Counted from the stretch's first letter, positions 16,545-25,967 are shown. The stretch: DNA of 64,000 nt from Devosia sp. (GCF_028290625.1 NZ_JAQGJM010000034.1:1-64000); one strand, 5' to 3'. Notes: a model not told the origin generated them from the sequence alone. Numbers and translations: made by a program.

Positions 16545-17807
16545 ATGACCAGCAAGCTACATCGTGTCGTGATCGTCGGTGGGGGGTTCGGCGGACTAGC
16601 GGCGGCCCAGGCGCTGCGGGGGGTTGATGTGGACATCACCCTGATCGACCGGCGCAATCACCATCTGTTTCAGCCCCTGCTCTATCAGGTGGCGACGGCA
16701 TCGCTGAGCACGTCGGAGATTGCCTGGCCGATCCGCCATATTTTGAAGCATCGGCCAGAAGTCCGCACGATACTGGCAAGCGTGGTCGGTGTGGATAAAG
16801 CGGACAAGACCGTACAGCTCAATGACGGCAGCAGTGTCCCCTATGACAGCCTGATACTCGCGACCGGGGCGCGGCATGCCTATTTTGGGCATGACGAGTG
16901 GGAGGCGTTCGCGCCGGGGCTCAAGACGCTGGAGGATGCGACGACGATCCGGCGGAAGCTGCTGCTGGCGTTCGAGCAGGCTGAGCGCACGAGCGATCCG
17001 GAATTGCGCAAGGCGCTGCTGACATTCGTGATCATCGGGGGCGGGCCGACCGGAGTGGAGCTGGCCGGCGCCATCATCGAACTGGCGCATACCAGCCTGC
17101 AGGGCGAATTCCGCAGCATCGCATCGAATGAAGCGCGCGTGGTGCTGATCGAAGGGGGCAAGGCTGTGTTGGGCAATTTTGCGCCCGAATTGTCGGCGTA
17201 TGCGCACAAGGCGCTGGTTGATCTGGGGGTCGAGGTCGACCTGGGCAGTCCGGCGACGGTGATCGATGCCGAGGGCGTCGAATATGGCGGCAAGCGGCTG
17301 GCGGCCAAGACGGTGCTGTGGGCGGCGGGCGTGCAGGCATCGCCGGCGGCAAAATGGCTGGGGCTGGAGCCTGATCGGGCTGGACGGGTCAAGGTCGAGC
17401 CGGATTTGACGGTGCCGGGTTACCCTGAGATTTTCGTGGTCGGGGACACGGCCAGCATAGTGATGCCGAATGGCAAGCCGGTGCCCGGTGTCGGCGATGC
17501 GGCCAAGCAGGGCGGCAAGCATGCGGCGGCGATCATCAAGGCACGGCTGGCGGGCGACAGCGCGATCAAGCCATTTCGCTACAAGCATGCGGGGGACCTG
17601 GCGACCATCGGCAAGCGCGCGGCGGTGATCGATTTTGGCTGGATCAAGCTCAAGGGCTGGATCGCCTGGTGGGCCTGGGGGCTAGCCCATATCTACTTCC
17701 TGATCGACACCAAGAACCGCATCGCGGTGGCGCTGAGTTGGCTGTGGATTTACCTGAGCGGCCAGCGGAGTGCGCGGCTGATCACGCAGGGTGATGACAA
17801 GCCCTAA
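16545..17807 (+). CDS. ndh: Type II NADH:quinone oxidoreductase (NDH-2-like)
   Basis: 420 aa single-subunit flavoprotein that passes electrons from NADH to quinone without pumping protons. The FAD motif VVIVGGGFGGLAAAQAL is at the N-terminus, the NADH motif FVIIGGGPTGVELAGAI is near residue 165, and FVVGDTASI and GKHAAAIIKARL follow. The C-terminal Trp-rich amphipathic segment (WIAWWAWGLAHIYFLID) is the membrane-binding end seen in NDH-2. The start at 16545 has GGAGG seven bases upstream. Its stop overlaps the convergent EamA gene by 4 bases. Confidence 0.9.
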   Translation: MTSKLHRVVIVGGGFGGLAAAQALRGVDVDITLIDRRNHHLFQPLLYQVATASLSTSEIAWPIRHILKHRPEVRTILASVVGVDKADKTVQLNDGSSVPYDSLILATGARHAYFGHDEWEAFAPGLKTLEDATTIRRKLLLAFEQAERTSDPELRKALLTFVIIGGGPTGVELAGAIIELAHTSLQGEFRSIASNEARVVLIEGGKAVLGNFAPELSAYAHKALVDLGVEVDLGSPATVIDAEGVEYGGKRLAAKTVLWAAGVQASPAAKWLGLEPDRAGRVKVEPDLTVPGYPEIFVVGDTASIVMPNGKPVPGVGDAAKQGGKHAAAIIKARLAGDSAIKPFRYKHAGDLATIGKRAAVIDFGWIKLKGWIAWWAWGLAHIYFLIDTKNRIAVALSWLWIYLSGQRSARLITQGDDKP

Positions 17808-18718
17808 TCGACGATTGCCTCGTCCACCGATGTCGACCGCTTGTTGAGGGAGCGTTCGCGGAGCCAGATGTAGAGGCCGCTGGCGATGATGATGCCGGCG
17901 CCGAGGAAGAACCAGGCGTCGGGTGGTTGGCTGAAGACGATCCAACTGACGAAGGCGAGATAGAGCAGCGTCAGGTAGTTGAACGGCGCCAGGGTCGAGG
18001 GCGGCGCGAAGCGGTGGGCGACCGAAATCAGGATGTGGCCGACCATGCCAACCGTGCCGGCGCCGAAAAAGGCCAGCCAGGTGATGGTATTGCTGGGCCA
18101 GGTCCAGCCGGTGAAGGCGAATGGCGTGACGAGCACGAGTGCGACGGCGCCCGCGTAGAACTGTTGGGTCATGGCGGTATCGACCCCGGCCAGCTTGCGG
18201 GTAATGATCGAGAACAGGGCGACGAAGAAGGCCGCGCCGAGTCCGAGGAGCGAGGCCGGCTGGAACGCCTCGGTGCCGGGGCGCACAATGATCAGGATGC
18301 CGATGAAGCCGGCGCCGATGGCGAGCCAGCGCCGCCAGCCGATGGTTTCGCCGAGCAATGGGCCGGACATGGCGCAGACCATGAGGGGGCTGGTAAAGAT
18401 CAGCGCGCCGGTGACGGTGAGCGGCAGGTAGCGCATGGCGAGGAAATTGCCGGCGGTGGTGCCGAGCAGGCAGACGCCGCGCAGAACTTCGAGCTTCCAA
18501 TTGGCGGTGTGGAAGAGCGCGGTTCTGCGCAGCGGCCAGACGAAGACCAGGATGAGCGCCACATGGACAGCGTAGCGGATGAAGACAATTTCGCCGGTCG
18601 GAATGCCCTGGGTGGACATCCATTTGGCCGAGGTGTCGAGGAAGATCAGGATGAGTTGAGACGCCAGCAGGATGCCGATGCCGGTATTGTGGCGTTCTTC
18701 GACGGGGGCGATGGCCAT
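17804..18718 (-). CDS. EamA/DMT-family transporter (downstream copy)
   Basis: 304 aa with ten predicted membrane spans in two EamA repeats (for example SAKWMSTQGIPTGEIVFIRY in the first and LGLGAAFFVALFSIITRKLA in the second). The family exports or imports small metabolites; the substrate is unknown. It starts 3 bp after the stop of another EamA gene of identical length with closely similar ends (APVEER near the start, SGLYIWLRER near the end), so the two are tandem paralogues and probably one operon. Confidence 0.88.
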   Translation of the reverse strand: MAIAPVEERHNTGIGILLASQLILIFLDTSAKWMSTQGIPTGEIVFIRYAVHVALILVFVWPLRRTALFHTANWKLEVLRGVCLLGTTAGNFLAMRYLPLTVTGALIFTSPLMVCAMSGPLLGETIGWRRWLAIGAGFIGILIIVRPGTEAFQPASLLGLGAAFFVALFSIITRKLAGVDTAMTQQFYAGAVALVLVTPFAFTGWTWPSNTITWLAFFGAGTVGMVGHILISVAHRFAPPSTLAPFNYLTLLYLAFVSWIVFSQPPDAWFFLGAGIIIASGLYIWLRERSLNKRSTSVDEAIVD

Positions 18719-18721
18719 GGT

Positions 18722-19636
18722 CTAGCGTTCCTCCGCGATCGGGGTCACGGGGCGGGCCAAGGCACGTTCGCGCAGCCAGATATAGAGGCCGCTGGCGATG
18801 ACGATAGGGGCGCCGAGATAGAGCGAAAACTCGGGTGCTTGTCCGAAAATCAGCCAGCCTGAAACGGCCATGAAGATGATCTGCAGATAGGCAAACGGCG
18901 CCAGCGTCGAGGCGGGCGCGAAGCGGTGCGCGATGGTGGAGAACTGGTGGCCGACATAGCCGACCACGCCGATGAAGATGAAGACAGCCCAATCCACGGG
19001 TCGGGTTGGCCAGACCCAGTGGACGATGGCGAACGGCGCCAGCACGACGGCGGCGATGACGCTGCCGTAGAACTGCTGTGTGGCGGTCGAGTCGATGCCT
19101 GCAAGGCGGCGCGTCAGCAGGAAATAGAGGGCGGAGAAGAATGCTCCGCCGATGCAGAGCAGCGCAGCCGGATGGAAGGCGCTGGTGCCGGGCTGGACGA
19201 TGATGAGGATGCCGATGAAGCCGACGGCGATGGCGGTCCAGCGGCGCCAGCCGACTTGTTCGCCCAGTAGCGGCACCGACAGGGCGCAGAGGATCAGCGG
19301 CATGGTGAAGGCGATGGAGCCAGTGACGGTCAGCGGCAGGTATTGCACGGCGGTGAGATTGCACAGCGACGAGCCGAGCAGCGCTAGAGCGCGCAGGACC
19401 TCAATGCCGATGTTGGCGGAGCGGAGAAAACCGGTGCCCTGACGCGACAGCGAGGTTGCGGAAACGATGACCAGACTGCCGGCATAGCGCATGAACACGA
19501 TCTGCATCACCGGCAGCCCGGCAAGGCCCAGCCACTTAGCGGAACTGTCGATGCAGGTGAAAAAGAAAAAGGCCCCCAGCACGAGGCCGATGCCCAACAG
19601 GCGGCGCTCCTCGACGGGCGCGATAATGCTCGACAT
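18722..19636 (-). CDS. EamA/DMT-family transporter (upstream copy)
   Basis: 304 aa, ten predicted spans. It shares landmarks with the next gene: IAPVEERRLLGIGL at the start, SSAKWLG, QIVFMRYA, YLPLTVTGSIAF, GFIGILIIVQPGT, and SGLYIWLRERALA at the end. The start at 19636 (MSSIIAPVEERR) is chosen by comparison with the paralogue. A longer open frame upstream runs through a palindromic repeat and is not believed. The two paralogues may work as a pair or handle related substrates. Confidence 0.87.
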   Translation of the reverse strand: MSSIIAPVEERRLLGIGLVLGAFFFFTCIDSSAKWLGLAGLPVMQIVFMRYAGSLVIVSATSLSRQGTGFLRSANIGIEVLRALALLGSSLCNLTAVQYLPLTVTGSIAFTMPLILCALSVPLLGEQVGWRRWTAIAVGFIGILIIVQPGTSAFHPAALLCIGGAFFSALYFLLTRRLAGIDSTATQQFYGSVIAAVVLAPFAIVHWVWPTRPVDWAVFIFIGVVGYVGHQFSTIAHRFAPASTLAPFAYLQIIFMAVSGWLIFGQAPEFSLYLGAPIVIASGLYIWLRERALARPVTPIAEER

Positions 19637-19825
19637 GACAATTCCGACAGGCGGCAGGAGGATGCGCCCGGGTAACCGTTGCGAGATCGGGTTGGGGTTG
19701 TCAATGGTGGGGTGTGGATTCTTGTATGGTAGGGGCCTTCGTCCCCGGTGGGCGCGGGGAAGGAGGCGGTTTGCCTCGCTGAAACAAGCGCCTTTATGGG
19801 GGGCGCTTTGCCATCCCACCCACCG

Positions 19826-19910
19826 CCCTTCCCGCGGACTTGATCCGCGGCCCATTGGTCGCTTGTGCCGTGCGGGTGGAGGCCCGCGGGTCAAGCCCGC
19901 GGGAAGAAGG
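19826..19910. repeat. Dispersed palindromic repeat, family A, copy 1
   Basis: Two inverted 22-26 base arms (19829-19850 and 19881-19906) with core CCGCGG-x-TTGA-x-CCGCGG and its complement, separated by about 30 bases. The same pair recurs at 25968-26049, 30184-30257 and 63536-63614. It lies in the 290-base gap between the EamA operon and the beta-mannosidase gene; the rest of the gap shows no gene. Confidence 0.8.
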
Positions 19911-19926
19911 GTTTAATGCAGAGGCC

Positions 19927-22410
19927 CTAGAAGGTCTGGGACAGGTCTCGCACCTTGAGGCTGGCGGCGAGGGTATCGACCGACGGGGTGGCGCCGTGAC
20001 GTGGCGTGAACGTCAGCACCGTTGGGCGGCCCGGCAGCAGGGTGATGGCGTTGTCGGAGAAATAGCCGGGGGCGTCGACGGTGGCGGTGGTGAACAAAGC
20101 CGGCTTGTCGGTGATCAGGGTCAGCACGGGCTTACCATGGACGGTCGACCACTCTGTGGTGATTGCCGGGGTGGCGATCTCGTAGGCCTTGTAGGGCTTG
20201 GGGAAGAAGTCGTTCTCGCCCAGCAGGGTGCCGTCCTTGTCGGTCCATGAGAAGAACAGGAACTCGTCGGCCTCGAGCTTCTTGAACTTGATGGTCTCGA
20301 GTTCCTTGGCGGCGTCGGGGCCGATCTTGGCCTTGCCTTCATGCAATACACGCTCGCCGCCGCCGACCTTGACGGCGCGGATTTCCAGGTGGATTTCGAC
20401 CTTGTCGGCGGTGTCGTTGATGCCGCGGAAGGCGATGACGGTGTTGTCGGCGTTGGGCACGGCGACGACGTTTATGGGCAGGTAGAAGCGCTTGGCCATG
20501 TAGTGCAGCAGCTTCCACTGCCCGCCGTAGTCGAGGCTCGCCCAGCTGGCGACCGGCCAGATGTCGTTGATCTGCCAATAGAGCGTGCCCATGCAGCGCG
20601 GCTTGGTGGAGCGCCAGTATTCGATGGCGGTCTTGATGGCGAGTCCCTGCTGGACCTGGCTGAGGAAGACCATCTGGTCGAAATCGCGCGGGAAGCGGAA
20701 GTAGCGCGTCATGGTCTCGAGAATGCGTGCATTGCCGCCATTGTTGCGCTGGTGCATTTCCATGACCGGCGAGGACGGGTTGCGGTCCTTGGGCTCAGAG
20801 AAGGTCTCGATGACGTTCATCGAGGTGAAGGACTGGAAGCCGAACTCGGAGGCGAAGCGCGGATTGACGGTGCGGTAGGCCTCGAAGGCCTTGGCGGAGT
20901 GCCAGACGTCCCAGTAGTGGGTGTCGCCGCGGGTGTCCGACTGCCAGCCGTCCGAGAAGTCCATGTAGCCCTGCGAGGGCGAGGACGGCCAGAAGCGGCG
21001 GATCGGGTCTTCGTCCTCGACGATATTGCCGAGCATATTGTTGAGGCGGTCGTAATTGGCGACGTAGCGCTCGGGCGCGGCCTTGGTTTCGGGATACCAG
21101 TGCAGCGAGCCGATGACTTCGTTATCGCCGCACCACAGCGCGATACAGGCATGGTGGGACAGACGGCGGACCTGCTGGGTGATCTCGGTGCGCACGTCGG
21201 CGAGGAAATCGCGATCGGACGGATAGCTCATGCAGGCGAACATGAAGTCGTGCCAGATCAGCAGGCCGAGTTCGTCGCAGAGCTCGTAGAAGTAATCGGG
21301 CTCGTATTGGCCGCCGCCCCAGATGCGCAGCATGTTCATGTTGCCGGCCTTGGCGCTTTCCAGCAGGTCGCGGATGACCGCCGGGGTGATGCGCGAGGGG
21401 ATAGCGTCGGCGGGAATCCAGTTGGCGCCCATCATGGTGATGTCGCGGCCGTTGACGCGGCACTTGAACGAGTGGTCGATATCGTCCTTTTCGATGATCC
21501 ATTCGAGCTTGCGCAGGCCAATCTTGCGGCTGGTCTTTTCGCCTTCGAGATTGGTGGTCAGCTCATAGAGCGGCTGCTCCCCCTGCCCCGCCGGCCACCA
21601 CAGTTTTGGATTGTGGATGGTGATGTTGTGGGTGACGACGTTGTCGCCCTGACGAACCGCGACCTTGTCGGTGATGGTCTGGCCATCGATGGAGTGTTCA
21701 AGTTCCACCTCACCATGAGCGAAGACGAAAATGTGAGTCTTGATCGCGAGTTCGACGGAATTCTTGCCATGGGCCTGATCGACCTGGACGCTGTCCTGGC
21801 GGGCGAGGCGCGTCTTGCGCAGGCTCATGGTGCCGTAGACACCGATCGGCATGAGGCAGACGCCCCAGTCCCAACCGGCATGGCAGGCGGCCTTGCGCAC
21901 GAAATTCATGTGCACGCCTTCAAGGCCATTGGTCAGGTAGTTGTAGGTGAAGGGAATGGGGAACGGGTGAGCGTCGGAGCGGGCCTTGGCGACGTCGCGG
22001 GTGACGTCGAATTCGAGGCGCAGGGTGTTGTCGCCGGCGTGGACCTTGCCGGTGACGTCGAGGTCGTAGCGGATGAAGGCATTCTGGGTCTTGGCGATGA
22101 CTTCGCCGTTGAGGAAGATGGTGGCGATACAATCGACCTCGGCCAGGGTGAGGGTCAGGTAGCCGTCGACATCGGCCTCAGTGGCGGTGAACGTGCGCTC
22201 GACATGCCACTGGGTGCGGTTGACCCAATCGACGACCTTCTCGTTTTCGCCGAAATAGGGATCGGGAATCTTGTCGGCGGCCAGCAGGGCGCCGTGCACG
22301 TCGCCGGGCAGCGTGATGGGCACGCGCGTGTCATTGGCCGGGGAGGTCAGGATGAAGGAGCCGGCCAGATCGAGCGATGTGGCCGCGCTGCGTGACATGA
22401 GTTCCGACAC
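19927..22410 (-). CDS. Glycoside hydrolase family 2 beta-mannosidase
   Basis: 827 aa, intracellular (no signal peptide). Domain order is an N-terminal sugar-binding sandwich, an immunoglobulin-like domain and a TIM barrel. The likely acid/base is E431 in CGDNEVIGS and the nucleophile E522 in ASEFGFQSF; LRIWGGGQYEPDYFY is a beta-mannosidase landmark. It would remove terminal beta-mannose from short mannosides. The GTG at 22408-22410 is preferred because AGGGAG lies eight bases upstream; an ATG at 22398 would drop four residues. No mannoside transporter is adjacent. Confidence 0.9.
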   Translation of the reverse strand: MSELMSRSAATSLDLAGSFILTSPANDTRVPITLPGDVHGALLAADKIPDPYFGENEKVVDWVNRTQWHVERTFTATEADVDGYLTLTLAEVDCIATIFLNGEVIAKTQNAFIRYDLDVTGKVHAGDNTLRLEFDVTRDVAKARSDAHPFPIPFTYNYLTNGLEGVHMNFVRKAACHAGWDWGVCLMPIGVYGTMSLRKTRLARQDSVQVDQAHGKNSVELAIKTHIFVFAHGEVELEHSIDGQTITDKVAVRQGDNVVTHNITIHNPKLWWPAGQGEQPLYELTTNLEGEKTSRKIGLRKLEWIIEKDDIDHSFKCRVNGRDITMMGANWIPADAIPSRITPAVIRDLLESAKAGNMNMLRIWGGGQYEPDYFYELCDELGLLIWHDFMFACMSYPSDRDFLADVRTEITQQVRRLSHHACIALWCGDNEVIGSLHWYPETKAAPERYVANYDRLNNMLGNIVEDEDPIRRFWPSSPSQGYMDFSDGWQSDTRGDTHYWDVWHSAKAFEAYRTVNPRFASEFGFQSFTSMNVIETFSEPKDRNPSSPVMEMHQRNNGGNARILETMTRYFRFPRDFDQMVFLSQVQQGLAIKTAIEYWRSTKPRCMGTLYWQINDIWPVASWASLDYGGQWKLLHYMAKRFYLPINVVAVPNADNTVIAFRGINDTADKVEIHLEIRAVKVGGGERVLHEGKAKIGPDAAKELETIKFKKLEADEFLFFSWTDKDGTLLGENDFFPKPYKAYEIATPAITTEWSTVHGKPVLTLITDKPALFTTATVDAPGYFSDNAITLLPGRPTVLTFTPRHGATPSVDTLAASLKVRDLSQTF

Positions 22411-22594
22411 TTGTGTTCTCCCTGAGCCGGTTGACCGGCCGCGTACCATATTAACGATATTCTGATGGCCACAAGGCCATTTCAATCGTTTCCATAGGCG
22501 TCGCTTCTAATCGGACTCGGCACGGGTGCCAATGGGGCGGCGCGGCGATTTTCGCTTCACCAGGGCCGACGGGCTTGGCGATATCGTACCGCGC

Positions 22595-22624
22595 TTGACA
22601 GGTGACCATTTAGTCACCTATGGT
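22595..22624 (+). promoter_or_regulatory. Promoter with internal operator for the ArsR-SRPBCC gene
   Basis: A perfect TTGACA -35 hexamer (22595-22600) and a TATGGT -10-like hexamer (22619-22624), 18 bases apart. An inverted repeat AGGTGAC-N6-GTCACCT (22600-22619) fills the spacer, where a bound ArsR dimer would block RNA polymerase. Transcription would begin about at the GTG start codon. Confidence 0.6.
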
Positions 22625-22630
22625 CGGGAT

Positions 22631-23371
22631 GTGGACATCTTCAAAGCCCTCAGCGACCCGACACGGCGGCAATTGCTCGACTCCCTGCGCGACAGGGACG
22701 GGCAAACGCTCACCGATCTGGAAGCCGGCTTGGGGATGACGCGCTTTGGGGTGATGAAACACCTCAGGGTGCTGGAGGAAGCCGGCCTGGTTGTCACAAA
22801 ACGGGCTGGGCGTTTCAAATATCACTATCTCAATGCCGCGCCGATCCAGGAGGTCGCCGACCGCTGGATTGCGCCTTACGCCAAGCCGCTGGCGCGTTTT
22901 GCGCTTGATCTTAAGACGACCCTGGAGAACCGGCAGAAGATGGCCGACAAGCCCGATTTCGTATTGCAGACCTATATCCGCACCACGCCCGCCGCACTGT
23001 GGGACGCGCTGGTGAACCCTGAATTGACGCAGCAGTATTATTACGGCGGCAAGGTGCAGACCGACCTGAAGGTGGGCAGTCGCTTCTTTTATACCGGCCC
23101 GCAAAATGAGGTGATGCTCGACGGCGAACTGATCGAGGTCACGCCGGAAAAGCGGCTGGTGTCGACCTTTATGCCGCCCTGGGCGGAAAACCCGCAGCCG
23201 ACGCGGGTGGTATTCGAAATCGAGCAGATGGGCGATGTCTGCAAGCTGACCATCACCCACCATGACTATGAAAAGGCCAATGCCGGGGTTGAGACCGGTT
23301 GGCCGATCATCACTGCCGGGCTCAAGAGCCTGCTGGAAACCGGAAGGTCGCTCGACATTCCGATTATGTAG
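22631..23371 (+). CDS. ArsR-family repressor fused to an SRPBCC (AHSA1) domain
   Basis: 246 aa. The N-terminal winged helix (residues 1-85) has FKALSDPTRRQLLDSL and FGVMKHLRVLEEAGLV. The C-terminal START/AHSA1-type hydrophobic-pocket domain (about 115-245) has YIRTTPAALWDALVNPELTQ. Fused proteins of this kind probably sense a small hydrophobic ligand; the ligand is unknown. No metal-binding cysteines of the classical ArsR type are seen. A GTG at 22631 is the first in-frame start that preserves the domain. The gene probably represses itself and the DGPF/YCII gene 32 bp downstream. Confidence 0.85.
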   Translation: MDIFKALSDPTRRQLLDSLRDRDGQTLTDLEAGLGMTRFGVMKHLRVLEEAGLVVTKRAGRFKYHYLNAAPIQEVADRWIAPYAKPLARFALDLKTTLENRQKMADKPDFVLQTYIRTTPAALWDALVNPELTQQYYYGGKVQTDLKVGSRFFYTGPQNEVMLDGELIEVTPEKRLVSTFMPPWAENPQPTRVVFEIEQMGDVCKLTITHHDYEKANAGVETGWPIITAGLKSLLETGRSLDIPIM

Positions 23372-23403
23372 CCGAGACTTCACAACGAACAGGGAGACAG
23401 CAA

Positions 23404-23721
23404 ATGCCAAAATATCTGTTGGGATACCATGGTGGCGGGATGCCGGGGACACCGGAGGAAGGCGCCAAGGTCATGGCCGCCTGGGGCGCGTGGATCGAGA
23501 AGATGGGGCCTGCCATGGTCGATGTCGGCAATCCGATCGGCGCCACCAAGACGATTGCAGCCAATGGCAGCATCAGCGATGGCGGCGGCGCCAACCCGCT
23601 GAGCGGCTATAGCGTCATCGAGGCCGACAATCTCGATATGGCGGCCATGATGGCCCAGGGTTGTCCGCACCTGGCCTCGGGCGGCACGGTGCAGGTCGCC
23701 GAGACATTCAACGCCATGTAG
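23404..23721 (+). CDS. DGPF/YCII-related protein
   Basis: 105 aa, ferredoxin-like YCII fold. PKYLLGYHGGGMPGTPEE opens the protein, and GYSVIEADNLDMAAMMAQGC (parts GYSVIEADN and AMMAQGCPHL) is the family landmark. Members are often found beside sigma factors or ArsR-SRPBCC regulators and have no settled biochemical role. AGGGAG lies about 7 bases before the ATG. It is probably the second gene of a stress- or ligand-responsive pair and is followed by a hairpin. Confidence 0.85.
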   Translation: MPKYLLGYHGGGMPGTPEEGAKVMAAWGAWIEKMGPAMVDVGNPIGATKTIAANGSISDGGGANPLSGYSVIEADNLDMAAMMAQGCPHLASGGTVQVAETFNAM

Positions 23722-23726
23722 TTGAC

Positions 23727-23754
23727 GGGGCGGCACTCCGTAGGGTGCCGCCCC
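23727..23754 (+). terminator. Hairpin terminator after the DGPF/YCII gene
   Basis: Ten-base-pair GC stem (23727-23736 with 23745-23754), eight-base loop, then a T-rich but interrupted stretch. It ends the ArsR-SRPBCC operon. Confidence 0.6.
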
Positions 23755-23956
23755 ATCTCAATCTTTGACGGGTTTGCCGCTAGGCCGGCCGACGACCACT
23801 CTCTCCCGGATGGAGTTGCTGAAACCGTTTCCAAGCAGCGACCAACCCGCCTTGGGCGAATATTTTGCTTAAAGGGCAGCGGCCGCAATTGCAGGGGCCA
23901 TATTTACATCTGTGTTAGGATTTTTACGCGTAGGCTGAGCGCATGAGGGGACAGCC

Positions 23957-25936
23957 ATGACGCTACTAAAGAACCTTGAGAGGTTCTTTTCCGTGCCACC
24001 GGACAAACCAGAACTGATCCAGTCGCAGGCACACGGTTTTGCCCGTCAGGTCCCGCTGATGTACGCGATCCTGCTGGTCAATGCGGCCATCCTGTCACTG
24101 ACCCACATGAGCGCCCCGCCCCTCTTGAGCATGGTCGTGCCCGCCATCCTGGGTGTTGTCTGCCTGACTCGCATCGCCCAGTTGTGGGGCAAGCGCAACG
24201 CGCCCCTCAGCGACGCGCAAGCGCGCAAATTGCTGAACCGCTCAGTGCCGGTCGCAGCCGTAATGGGCTTCGGGTTCTGCGCCTGGGCCTTGAGCCTCTT
24301 TTCTTATGGCAGTCCCTTCGAACAGGCTCACGTCGTCTTCTATATCGGCGTCACTTCGATCGGTTGCGTCTTCTGCCTGATGCATCTGCGCGCCGCCGCA
24401 TTGATGGCCTCGATCTGCGTGGTGATACCGTTCTCGCTGTTCGTGGCGATCCAGGGCAACCCGGTTTTCATGGCGATGGCCTTGAACCTGATCATCGTGG
24501 TGTGTGCCCTGCTGTTCGTGACGTCCCTGAATTTCAGAACTTTTGCCGAACTGGTGGCGTCGCGCGGCGAGATGGCGCGCCGGCAGGACGAAACGCAGCA
24601 CCTGAGCGACGAGAACAACCGACTAGCCAATATCGATGCGCTGACCGGGCTGCCCAACCGGCGCCAGTTCGACCATGCCCTGCACCTGATGCTGGAGCAG
24701 GCCAATACCGATGGCACCGATATCGCGGTGGCGCGGCTTGATATCGACGGCTTCAAATCGCTCAACAATATCTTTGGCCATGCCACCGGCGATCGCGTGC
24801 TGATCGAAATGGCGCGCCGGGTGATGGCGCTGCGCAGCCCATCCACTTTCGTGGCACGGCTTGAGGCGGATGTGCTCGGGCTGATCCTGCAGGGCCCGAT
24901 CAGCGAAAAACGGCTGGCCGATTGTGGCGAGCTCCTGTGTTCCACCGTGCGGCAGCCGTTTGTGCTGCCGGGCGCCAACCCGCATGTGTCGGCTTCCGCC
25001 GGCTTCGCCGCGTCCCAGCCGCACGACACCGCCGAAGCGCTTTGCGACCGGGCGGATTACGCGATCTTCGTGGCCAAGCAGGAAGCGCGCGGCAGGGCCG
25101 TGGTGTTTTCCGATTGCCATGCCAACGATATCCGCCGGGTTCGGGCGCTGGAACACGCGCTGCATACGGCCGACCTGGATGCTGAAATCTACATCCTGTT
25201 TCAGCCGCAGTTCGACATGTCGCAGAACCGGACCACGGGTTATGAGGTTTTGGCACGCTGGCGCCATCCGGTGCTGGGCGAGGTGTCGCCGGTCGACTTC
25301 ATCCCGATGGCGGAACGGATCGGGGTGATTTCCAAGATCACCCAGACCGTGCTGCGCAAGGCGCTGGCCATGGTGGCGCAATTGCCGCGGCCGTTGCGGT
25401 TGTCGGTCAATTTGTCAGCCCACGATCTGGCGTCCCATACCGCCATCGAGGCGATCGTGGCGCAGGTCGAAAGCTTCGGCACGCCCTGCCGTATCGATTT
25501 CGAGATCACCGAGACTTCGGTGATGCATGACATGGGCCAGGCCAATGCGGCGCTGGTGTCGCTGCTGTCGCTGGGCTCGCGCATCGCGCTGGACGATTTC
25601 GGCACCGGCCACTCGAGCCTGACCTATGTGCAGAAGCTTCCCCTTGATCGCATCAAGGTCGACCGCAGCTTCGTGGCCGAAGTCACCAGCGACCCGACAA
25701 GCCGGGCGATCATCAAGACCACCGTCGATCTATGCCGCAATCTGGGGATTTCATGCGTGTTCGAGGGTATCGAGACCGAGGAGCAGCTGGACGTTCTGGT
25801 GGGGCTCGGCGGCAAGGTCATGCAGGGTTATCTGTTCGGCCGACCGATGAGCGAGGATATGGTGTTGCAACACCATGCCCGCGAACAGCGCGGCGACGGT
25901 ATTTATGTGCCGACACTGTTGGATGTGGCGAGTTAG
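23957..25936 (+). CDS. Membrane EAL-domain protein with degenerate GGDEF domain
   Basis: 659 aa. Six hydrophobic segments (about residues 32-200) precede a GGDEF domain (215-375) and an EAL domain (395-645). The GGDEF signature is replaced by EADVL (E303-L307), so cyclic-di-GMP synthesis is unlikely, although the upstream metal site LDIDGFKSLNN is kept. The EAL side looks active: YEVLARW (E430), SVNLSAHD, FEITETS, DDFGTGHS (D546, D547), IKVDRSF and FEGIET. The inferred role is a phosphodiesterase with a GGDEF domain that may only bind GTP. AGGGGACAG precedes the ATG. Confidence 0.88.
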   Translation: MTLLKNLERFFSVPPDKPELIQSQAHGFARQVPLMYAILLVNAAILSLTHMSAPPLLSMVVPAILGVVCLTRIAQLWGKRNAPLSDAQARKLLNRSVPVAAVMGFGFCAWALSLFSYGSPFEQAHVVFYIGVTSIGCVFCLMHLRAAALMASICVVIPFSLFVAIQGNPVFMAMALNLIIVVCALLFVTSLNFRTFAELVASRGEMARRQDETQHLSDENNRLANIDALTGLPNRRQFDHALHLMLEQANTDGTDIAVARLDIDGFKSLNNIFGHATGDRVLIEMARRVMALRSPSTFVARLEADVLGLILQGPISEKRLADCGELLCSTVRQPFVLPGANPHVSASAGFAASQPHDTAEALCDRADYAIFVAKQEARGRAVVFSDCHANDIRRVRALEHALHTADLDAEIYILFQPQFDMSQNRTTGYEVLARWRHPVLGEVSPVDFIPMAERIGVISKITQTVLRKALAMVAQLPRPLRLSVNLSAHDLASHTAIEAIVAQVESFGTPCRIDFEITETSVMHDMGQANAALVSLLSLGSRIALDDFGTGHSSLTYVQKLPLDRIKVDRSFVAEVTSDPTSRAIIKTTVDLCRNLGISCVFEGIETEEQLDVLVGLGGKVMQGYLFGRPMSEDMVLQHHAREQRGDGIYVPTLLDVAS

Positions 25937-25967
25937 GGGCACCTTTGTTTCCCCATCCACCGCCCCC

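Noticed and set aside
17682-19364. 560-codon minus-strand frame overlapping both EamA genes
   Set aside because: Composition is extremely Arg/His-rich with no domain; the two EamA frames are unmistakable.
20341-22395. 684-codon plus-strand frame opposite the beta-mannosidase
   Set aside because: Antisense shadow with Asp/Gly/Val-rich composition; the GH2 catalytic motifs are on the other strand.
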